This document shows positions 34,950 to 44,422 of a DNA stretch of 44,422 bases, in pieces; positions within the stretch are counted from its first letter, which is position 1, and the number at the start of each line of letters is the position of its first letter. The notes under the pieces are model-generated. The model did no database searches. It was not told the origin of the DNA and saw nothing but the letters and a program-made list of their open reading frames with translations. Both the position numbers and the translations under genes were made by a program. Origin of the DNA: Bacteroidaceae bacterium (GTDB lineage Bacteria; Bacteroidota; Bacteroidia; Bacteroidales; Bacteroidaceae); contig JAFZIA010000083.1 in assembly GCA_017554605.1 (NCBI GenBank), positions 1-44,422 of the forward strand. The letters are read 5' to 3'.

Positions 34950-36152
34950 ATGAAAACAAACGTAGGCGTAGTATTCGGCGGACGCTCCGTCGAGAATGAA
35001 ATTTCGGTTATCACAGCCAACCAGGCAATACAAGCAATGGACAAGGATAAATACAATATTATCCCCATCTACATAACAAAAGAAGGCAAGTGGTACAGTG
35101 GCGAGGCACTGTTCAACGTAGCGAATTACCGCGATACCAAGAAGTTGCTCTCGATGTGCGAGGAGGTGTATATGAAGCCCATTTACGGCGACACCAACCT
35201 GTACCGCACCAAGAAGGGACTTTTCCAAAAAGAGGTGGTGGCAACCCTCGACGTCATTCTGCCCGCACTGCACGGCACCAACTGCGAGGACGGCACATTC
35301 CAGGGAGTAATGGAATTCTCGGGAATACCCTACACAGGCTGCAACACCCTTGCCTCGGCCAACGGAATGGACAAAATCACAATGAAGATGATTCTCAAGG
35401 AGTGCGGCATTCCCGTTGTCGACTACTGCTGGTTCAGCGACAAGGAGTGGGACGACAAAAAAGATGCCACCGTGGAGAGAATAGAAAACAAGCTGGGCTA
35501 CCCCGTTATTGTAAAGCCCGCAAACAGCGGTTCGAGCGTTGGCATACGTGCTGCACATAACCGCGAGGAGCTGCTCGACGCCATCGACTATGCAATATCA
35601 TTCACAAGCCGTGTGATTATAGAAAAGTATGTACAGAAGCTGAAAGAGGTGAACTGCGCCGTACTCGGCAACTACTACGAGTGCCAACCCTCGGTATGCG
35701 AGGTTCCCGTGCGCAGTGGCGAGATTCTGTCATATCAGGACAAATATATGAACGGTGGCGGCAAGCAGTCGCAGGGAATGCAGTCGACTGTGCGCGAAAT
35801 TCCCGCCAACCTGCCCGAGGAGAGCACAAAATTCATACAGAATGCCGCTTGTGAGACATTCCGCGCACTCTCGTGCGACGGCGTTGCCCGTATCGACTTC
35901 ATAATAGACGAGGCGACAGGCGAAATATTCGTAAATGAGATTAATACAATCCCCGGTTCACTCTCGTTCTACCTGTGGGAGTACAGCGGAATAAACTTCG
36001 GCACACTCATCGACAAGCTCATTGACATTGCCCTTAGACGCAAGCAGGACGCAGGCTTCAAGGCTGTAAACTATGGCGAGAACATTTTTGCGGCAAGCAA
36101 CACCGGCGGCGCCAAGATGGGCGGCAAAATGGGCGGAAAATTTGGAAAATAA
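34950..36152 (+). CDS. ddl: D-alanine-D-alanine ligase
   Basis: A 400-residue ATP-grasp ligase that joins two D-alanines for the peptidoglycan stem. Landmarks are VVFGGRSVENEISV at the N-terminus, PALHGTNCEDGTFQG, the glycine loop VKPANSGSSVGI, EVPVRSGEI, CDGVARIDFII and the C-terminal FVNEINTIPGSLSFYLW with the metal-binding Glu and Asn. It is longer than the usual Ddl (300-370 residues), with inserts, and has an odd tail of about 20 residues rich in Gly, Lys and Met (KMGGKMGGKFGK). It logically belongs with the membrane Mur ligase 3.7 kb upstream; the AT-rich island lies between. Substrate could also be a variant dipeptide such as D-Ala-D-Ser. Confidence 0.92.
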   Translation: MKTNVGVVFGGRSVENEISVITANQAIQAMDKDKYNIIPIYITKEGKWYSGEALFNVANYRDTKKLLSMCEEVYMKPIYGDTNLYRTKKGLFQKEVVATLDVILPALHGTNCEDGTFQGVMEFSGIPYTGCNTLASANGMDKITMKMILKECGIPVVDYCWFSDKEWDDKKDATVERIENKLGYPVIVKPANSGSSVGIRAAHNREELLDAIDYAISFTSRVIIEKYVQKLKEVNCAVLGNYYECQPSVCEVPVRSGEILSYQDKYMNGGGKQSQGMQSTVREIPANLPEESTKFIQNAACETFRALSCDGVARIDFIIDEATGEIFVNEINTIPGSLSFYLWEYSGINFGTLIDKLIDIALRRKQDAGFKAVNYGENIFAASNTGGAKMGGKMGGKFGK

Positions 36153-36176
36153 GACACCGGATTTTTCTCAAGGGCA

Positions 36177-36213
36177 AGAGGGTGGCTTAGTCTATAATCG
36201 GCCGCCCTCTTTT
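36177..36213 (+). terminator. Terminator after ddl
   Basis: AGAGGGTGGC (36177-36186) pairs with GCCGCCCTCT (36201-36210) with one G-U pair, followed by TTTG. It closes the hydrolase-Mur ligase-island-ddl transcript. Confidence 0.75.
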
Positions 36214-36246
36214 GTTACCCGACATATTTAATACTACGTCAATAAT

Positions 36247-37185
36247 ATGAAAAAGACAATTACTCTGCTACTGCTGCTGCTCACATTGCCACTGCACGCA
36301 GCCGAGGAAGAGATTACCCTTGCCACCCCCACAGGCAACATATACGGCAAGCTGCTCCTGCCACAGGGAGAGCAGCCCTGCCCCGTCGTGCTGCTGATAG
36401 CCGGCAGCGGACCGACAGATATGGACGGAAACACCATAGGCAGCGGCTATAACAACAACTCGCTGCTGTATCTTGCCCAGGAGCTTGCAAAGGAGGGAAT
36501 TGCCACCCTCAGATACGACAAGCGCGGCATTGGAAAGAGCGCCGGGGCAGGCGCAAGCGAAGAGGAGCTGCGCTTTGAGCACTACATCGACGACGCCGTA
36601 CTGTGGTGCGAGCTGCTCGCCGGAGACAACCGCTTCACACAGATAACAATAGCGGGACACAGCGAAGGCTCGCTAATAGGAATGGTTGCAAGCAGCAAGA
36701 GCGACAAGGTAAAGTCCTATATATCAATCGCAGGCAGCGGAACACCTGCATACGCCCTAATAGAGGAGCAGCTGGGAAACCAGTCGCCAGCCCTGCAGGC
36801 CGAGGCAGAGAGAATCAACAATTGCCTGCGCCGCGGAGAGACCGTGGACGATATTCCCCCTTACCTTAAAGCCCTCTACCGCAAGAGCGTACAGCCTTAC
36901 CTCATCTCGTGGTTCCGCTACGACCCAGCACAGGAGATTGCCAAGCTGAAGATTCCCGTACTTATATTGCAGGGCGACAAGGACATACAGGTGAGCACGC
37001 GCGAGGCACAAAAGCTCTTTATGGCACGTATGCTCTCGTCGTACTACATAATAGAGAATATGAACCACGTACTCAAGCACTGCGAGAGCGACAATATGCT
37101 CACACAGCTCGAGACATACAAAAACCCCTCGTTCCCCGTAAAGCCCGAACTTATTGAGAGAATAACCCGTTTTATCAAGCAATGA
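36247..37185 (+). CDS. Secreted alpha/beta hydrolase
   Basis: A 312-residue hydrolase with an N-terminal signal peptide (MKKTITLLLLLLTLPLHAA, cleavage near 19). The core has VVLLIAGSGPTDMDGN (oxyanion region), YDKRGIGKS, the nucleophile elbow GHSEGS (Ser), LILQGDKDIQVS (Asp) and a late NMNHVLK (His), so the triad is complete. It resembles exported esterase/peptidase-like members of the dienelactone hydrolase branch; the substrate is unknown. Its stop overlaps the umuD start (ATGA), an unusual pairing of a periplasmic enzyme with SOS genes. No good promoter was seen in the 94-base gap after ddl. Confidence 0.82.
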   Translation: MKKTITLLLLLLTLPLHAAEEEITLATPTGNIYGKLLLPQGEQPCPVVLLIAGSGPTDMDGNTIGSGYNNNSLLYLAQELAKEGIATLRYDKRGIGKSAGAGASEEELRFEHYIDDAVLWCELLAGDNRFTQITIAGHSEGSLIGMVASSKSDKVKSYISIAGSGTPAYALIEEQLGNQSPALQAEAERINNCLRRGETVDDIPPYLKALYRKSVQPYLISWFRYDPAQEIAKLKIPVLILQGDKDIQVSTREAQKLFMARMLSSYYIIENMNHVLKHCESDNMLTQLETYKNPSFPVKPELIERITRFIKQ

Positions 37186-37610
37186 GCGACAATATAGACA
37201 TATACACCCCACAGAGCGGCAAGAGCCTTGAGCTCCCCCTATCCGAGGAGCGCGTGGCAGCAGGCTTCCCCTCGCCGGCCGACGACTATGCCACCCTGAA
37301 GCTCGACCTCAACCGCGAGCTCATAAAGAACCCCGCATCGACATTCTACGCACGTGTGAGCGGAGTATCGATGATTGACGAGGGAATAAACGACGGCGAC
37401 CTATTGGTTATAGACAAAAGCCTTGAGGCACACGACGGCTGCCTTGCCGTGTGTTATATCGACGGCGAGTTCACGCTCAAGCGCTTCGAGCGCCACAGCG
37501 GGTACGGGCTTCTCGTTCCCGCAAACAAGGATTATCGCCCCATAAAGGTTACCGAGGAGAACGATTTTATAATTTGGGGCATTGTAACCTACATAATAAA
37601 GAAAGTATAG
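37182..37610 (+). CDS. umuD: UmuD-like S24 peptidase, translesion synthesis subunit
   Basis: A 142-residue LexA/UmuD family protein that cleaves itself on activated RecA to give UmuD', the accessory subunit of DNA polymerase V. The self-cleavage site is Ala27-Gly28 in VAAGFPSPADDY, closely like the E. coli site. The Ser-Lys dyad is Ser63 in SGVSMIDEGI and Lys100 in FTLKRF. Length is typical. It overlaps the preceding hydrolase by four bases and ends one base before umuC, so it is translated with it. Expression is expected to be damage-inducible; no LexA box can be recognised. Confidence 0.94.
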   Translation: MSDNIDIYTPQSGKSLELPLSEERVAAGFPSPADDYATLKLDLNRELIKNPASTFYARVSGVSMIDEGINDGDLLVIDKSLEAHDGCLAVCYIDGEFTLKRFERHSGYGLLVPANKDYRPIKVTEENDFIIWGIVTYIIKKV

Positions 37611-37611
37611 A

Positions 37612-38871
37612 ATGTTCGGGCTGTGCGACTGCAATAACTTTTTCGTATCGTGCGAGAAGGTGTTCAACCCATCGCTCGAAGGACGTCCCGTTGTTGTGCT
37701 GAGCAACAACGACGGATGCGTGGTGTCGCGCAGCAACGAGGCTAAGGCAATAGGAATAAAGATGGGACAACCACTCTATCAGATACGCGACCTTGTGAAG
37801 AGGGAAAATGTATCGGTACACTCGGCCAACTACCATCTGTACGGCGATATGTCGCAACGAGTGATGTCTATATTAAAGAGTAACGTAGAGCACATTGAGA
37901 TATACTCGATAGACGAAGCATTCCTGCGCCTCGACGGCCGCCCCACCGAAAAGCTCAAGGAGCTGGGCGAGAAGCTCGCACGCACCGTGCGCAAGGGCAC
38001 GGGAATACCCGTCAGCATTGGAATATCGCCCACGAAGACCCTTGCAAAGATTGCAAGCAAACTGTGCAAGAAATACCCCAAGCTCAACAGCGCTTGCCTG
38101 ATGTACCGCCGCGAGGACATAGACAAAGTGCTATCTACCTACCCTATTGGTGACGTGTGGGGCATTGGCAGGCGGCACACAAGAATGCTCGACAGTTGCT
38201 ACATACGTACAGCCGCCGAGTTCTGCGCGCTGAGCGAGGAGTGGGTGCGCAACCGAATGAACATCAACGGAGTGCGCACGTGGCACGAGCTACGTGGCAC
38301 CCCCTGCATAGAGTTCAGCCACCAGACAGCCGACAAGCAGAGCATCAGCGTGTCGCGCTCCTTTTCCAAGGAGCTGTACACATTGCAGGAGCTTCACGAG
38401 ACAATATCCACCTTCTCGTCCATAGCAGCCGAGAAACTACGCAAGCAATGCTCCGCAGCGCAGCAACTGCAAGTGTGCATATACACCAACCGCCACCGCG
38501 ACGACCAGCCGCAATACTACGAAGCGGCAACAACACATTTCATAGCCCCCACCGACAGCACACTGGAAATAACAAAAGCCGCCATAGAACTGCTGCAGCA
38601 GATATTCCGCAACGGCTACGGCTACAAGAAGAGCGGAGTGACACTGAGCGCAATTACCCCCAACAACGCCATTCAGGGCGAGCTCTTCGACACCGTCGAC
38701 CGTCCCAGGCACAAGAAACTGATGGAGGCAATAGACCGCATAAACGCCACGCAAGGGCCACAGGCTGTGAAACTGGTGTCACAGGGCAGCATCACCGACC
38801 ACACCAACCGCCAATACCTCTCGCCACAGTACACCACCTCGTGGGACGACATTCTCATTATCAACGTATAA
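37612..38871 (+). CDS. umuC: DNA polymerase V catalytic subunit UmuC
   Basis: A 419-residue Y-family polymerase that copies past DNA lesions with low fidelity. Motifs: LCDCNNFFVSCEKVF at the N-terminus (first metal-binding Asp6), VVVLSNNDGCVVSRS, and YSIDEAFLRLDG with the catalytic Asp-Glu. The thumb (helix-hairpin-helix-like GDVWGIGRRHTRML) and the little-finger domain follow, with a C-terminal clamp-binding type end. Length matches E. coli UmuC (422). It is the last gene of the umuDC pair; adjacency to a restriction island may be chance or reflect a variable locus. Confidence 0.95.
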   Translation: MFGLCDCNNFFVSCEKVFNPSLEGRPVVVLSNNDGCVVSRSNEAKAIGIKMGQPLYQIRDLVKRENVSVHSANYHLYGDMSQRVMSILKSNVEHIEIYSIDEAFLRLDGRPTEKLKELGEKLARTVRKGTGIPVSIGISPTKTLAKIASKLCKKYPKLNSACLMYRREDIDKVLSTYPIGDVWGIGRRHTRMLDSCYIRTAAEFCALSEEWVRNRMNINGVRTWHELRGTPCIEFSHQTADKQSISVSRSFSKELYTLQELHETISTFSSIAAEKLRKQCSAAQQLQVCIYTNRHRDDQPQYYEAATTHFIAPTDSTLEITKAAIELLQQIFRNGYGYKKSGVTLSAITPNNAIQGELFDTVDRPRHKKLMEAIDRINATQGPQAVKLVSQGSITDHTNRQYLSPQYTTSWDDILIINV

Positions 38872-39011
38872 AGCAGCAAGTTGCTCAAGGGAGGCTCTAT
38901 CAATTACCGGTTAATATCCACACTGTTGCCCGTCCTTAATCGACTCGAGCCATTTTACAGGACCTCCCTTAAATTTATCGCAGCACAGTACGATTATTCG
39001 GATTATTTTAC

Positions 39012-39019
39012 TATCTTCG
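39012..39019 (+). promoter_or_regulatory. -7 element of the GH2 promoter
   Basis: TATCTTCG at 39012-39019, about 87 bases before the GH2 start. The 235-base gap also contains an 8-bp inverted repeat (AAGGGAGG at 38887-38894, CCTCCCTT at 38963-38970), which could be an operator or structured RNA, but is weak. Confidence 0.5.
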
Positions 39020-39079
39020 CAAATTACAGGTACACCGCATTACAATACAGTGCAAAAACCGGCAGACACAGGAAGATAA

Positions 39080-43141
<4,062 letters not shown>

Positions 43142-43155
43142 AAACTGTGTAAATC

Positions 43156-43217
43156 ATTGATTTTCAGTACATTTACAACACATAGAAAGCCACACTTGTA
43201 ACAGGCTGAAAATCAAT
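43156..43217. repeat. 12-bp inverted repeat downstream of GH2
   Basis: ATTGATTTTCAG (43156-43167) is perfectly complementary to CTGAAAATCAAT (43206-43217), with 38 bases between. It lies within the 320-base gap between GH2 and the TonB-like gene, which otherwise holds a terminator (43234-43270) and a promoter (43354-43361). Confidence 0.5.
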
Positions 43218-43233
43218 TAATTACAAAACGCAT

Positions 43234-43270
43234 AAAAGGCTGTAAGAAAAATAAAATCTTACAGCCTTTT
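43234..43270. terminator. Terminator after GH2
   Basis: AAAAGGCTGTAAGA (43234-43247) pairs perfectly with TCTTACAGCCTTTT (43257-43270) over a 9-base loop; T- and A-runs on both sides allow termination in either direction. Confidence 0.9.
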
Positions 43271-43353
43271 ATATTGCTGAATATCAACATCTTACTATTG
43301 CTATTTGTAAGAATAATAAAGGTTATTTTTATTGTTGCTTGCAAAATTTTATC

Positions 43354-43361
43354 TATTTTTG
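43354..43361 (+). promoter_or_regulatory. -7 element of the TonB-like gene
   Basis: TATTTTTG at 43354-43361, about 100 bases before the start, with TTG-rich sequence near 43332-43337 as a possible -33 box. Confidence 0.5.
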
Positions 43362-43461
43362 CATTGTGAAAAAGAGGAAATATAGCACAGAGCTGCATAA
43401 TACCACATCACACAAGTGAGAATAAATAAGAATAAATATAAACCTAAAAACTTTACCGAAA

Positions 43462-44178
43462 ATGAAAGAGACAAAAAACCAGCATCTTCTTGAAGAGAAG
43501 AAGAGCAAGAAAGCAAGCCTTGAGCAGCACAAAACCACCTGGTTGCTCATTGGTTACATCGTAGTATTCGCAGCACTTTTTGTAGCGTTCGAATGGACTG
43601 CAACCGAGAAGAAGCAGACAGGCGAAATCATCAGCCAGGGTATCCTTTTGGAAGAGGAGATTATGGTGCCCATCACCCTTCCCGAGAAGAAGGTTGTACC
43701 TCCCCCTCCTGCAGCAAAGCAGATTACAGAGATTCTTGAGATTGTAGAGGACGACGCCGAGATTGAGGAGACCGAGATTATGTCGGTTGAGGACCAGGGT
43801 GAGGTCGTAGAGATTAACGAGGATGCAAACATCGTGGTTGAGGAGGTTGTTGAAGAGGAGACAATCTACCAGGTTGTAGAGCAGCAGCCCGAGTTCCCCG
43901 GAGGTATGCAAGCACTTATGAAGTACCTTCGCGACAATATCCAGTATCCCCGTATCAGCCGTGAGAACAACTCACAGGGTAAGGCATACGTTAACTTTGT
44001 CGTAAATACCGACGGTTCTATCCAGGACGTTGAGATTATGAAGAGCTCAAGCGACGTTTACCTCGACCGTGAGGCTGTACGCGTGGTAAAGAGTATGCCC
44101 AAATGGAATCCTGGTAAGCAGGCAGGTAAGGCTGTACGTGTACGCTTTACACTCCCCGTTACATTCCGTCTACAGTAA
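43462..44178 (+). CDS. TonB-like energy transducer
   Basis: A 238-residue protein with one N-terminal membrane helix (WLLIGYIVVFAALFVAF, about residues 29-45), a short Pro-rich piece (VVPPPPAAK), a long acidic linker rich in Glu/Val, and a C-terminal TonB domain (FPGGMQALMKYLRDNIQYP, then GKAYVNFVVNTDGSI and AVRVVKSMPKWNPG). It would pass proton-motive force from an ExbB/ExbD pair to outer-membrane receptors, such as SusC-type transporters. Neither ExbB/ExbD nor a receptor is in the window. The acidic linker differs from the Pro/Lys-rich one of E. coli TonB. It is a single-gene unit with its own promoter and terminator. Confidence 0.92.
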   Translation: MKETKNQHLLEEKKSKKASLEQHKTTWLLIGYIVVFAALFVAFEWTATEKKQTGEIISQGILLEEEIMVPITLPEKKVVPPPPAAKQITEILEIVEDDAEIEETEIMSVEDQGEVVEINEDANIVVEEVVEEETIYQVVEQQPEFPGGMQALMKYLRDNIQYPRISRENNSQGKAYVNFVVNTDGSIQDVEIMKSSSDVYLDREAVRVVKSMPKWNPGKQAGKAVRVRFTLPVTFRLQ

Positions 44179-44206
44179 TAAAGTAAGACTTTATACAACA
44201 CCTTTA

Positions 44207-44238
44207 CAGGAAGCATCGAAAGGTGCTTCCTGCTTTTT
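44207..44238 (+). terminator. Terminator after the TonB-like gene
   Basis: CAGGAAGCA (44207-44215) pairs with TGCTTCCTG (44224-44232) followed by CTTTTTT. Confidence 0.9.
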
Positions 44239-44366
44239 TGCCCCCTACCCACAGCAAGCTCTATCGCGGTTCAGTAGAAAAAAGGTGTGGGTAAATCTTG
44301 AATTTTAGGCAGTAGATTTTACCCTTAATCAGTTGTCTTATATTCTTATTGTTTTCGTTCTATCTT

Positions 44367-44387
44367 GTACTTTTTGGAAAAAAGTAC
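44367..44387. repeat. Palindrome in the last intergenic stretch
   Basis: GTACTTTTT (44367-44375) and AAAAAGTAC (44379-44387) form an inverted repeat with a 3-base centre. The surrounding 44240-44422 has no gene I can support; it looks like intergenic, repeat-type sequence continuing out of the window. Confidence 0.4.
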
Positions 44388-44422
44388 GAAAAACTTCGGC
44401 ACACGGGAAAAATCTTCGCAAG

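Overview
The window reads as chromosomal DNA of a gut-type Bacteroidales bacterium (Bacteroides/Prevotella relatives). The reasons are the many sigma-ABfr type promoters (TTTG, about 19-21 bases, then TAnnTTTG or TATCTTCG), weak ribosome binding sites, the gene order parA-parB-DUF5683-lytic transglycosylase-rel facing surE-lpxB, a C-terminal secretion-type tail ending GIYIVNGKKVMVK, and several host-glycan glycosidases. Base composition is moderate, except for one clearly AT-richer block at about 31.3-34.9 kb.

Layout: 1-236 is a cluster of short hairpins with no gene. 237-5024 holds a FlK-like thioesterase, an MscS/YbdG-type channel, an SDR plus aldehyde dehydrogenase pair, and a small orphan gene. 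5032-5305 is a MITE-like element with terminal inverted repeats. 5392-12304 holds rsfS, tRNA-Gln(CTG), and a minus-strand run parA-parB-DUF5683-mltD-like-rel. 12618-18116 holds a GH84 hexosaminidase with a duplicated C-terminal domain, surE-lpxB, and a uracil-DNA-glycosylase-like protein. 18253-22224 holds a TlpA-like oxidoreductase followed by a large multi-repeat secreted protein. 22368-26105 holds initiator tRNA-Met, a TetR regulator overlapping an RluA-family pseudouridine synthase, and a cyclophilin lipoprotein overlapping an M16 peptidase. 26344-28741 is a GPH transporter plus GH130 phosphorylase pair.

28970-36152 is the most interesting part. An alpha/beta hydrolase, a membrane-anchored Mur ligase and a Ddl ligase form a cell-wall operon. 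A four-gene AT-rich cassette has been inserted between the Mur ligase and ddl. It encodes a DNA methyltransferase with an HPPY motif, an HNH-type Cys-rich nuclease, a fusion of an EVE/PUA-like domain to a NucS-like PD-(D/E)xK nuclease, and a D12-class adenine methyltransferase. Gaps between these genes are only 4-9 bases. Near-identical repeats of 21-22 bases, each containing the stop codon of the gene before it, flank the cassette. I read it as a compact restriction-modification or defence island that shares the transcript of a housekeeping operon; it is the best candidate here for an undescribed system.

36247-38871 is a secreted hydrolase overlapping umuD, then umuC (SOS mutagenesis). 39107-43141 is a very large GH2 beta-galactosidase with an extra N-terminal carbohydrate-binding-like region. 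43462-44178 is a TonB-like energy transducer. No SusC/SusD pair, rRNA, CRISPR array or transposase is visible. All functional calls come from reading motifs and recalled family knowledge; no database search was run.
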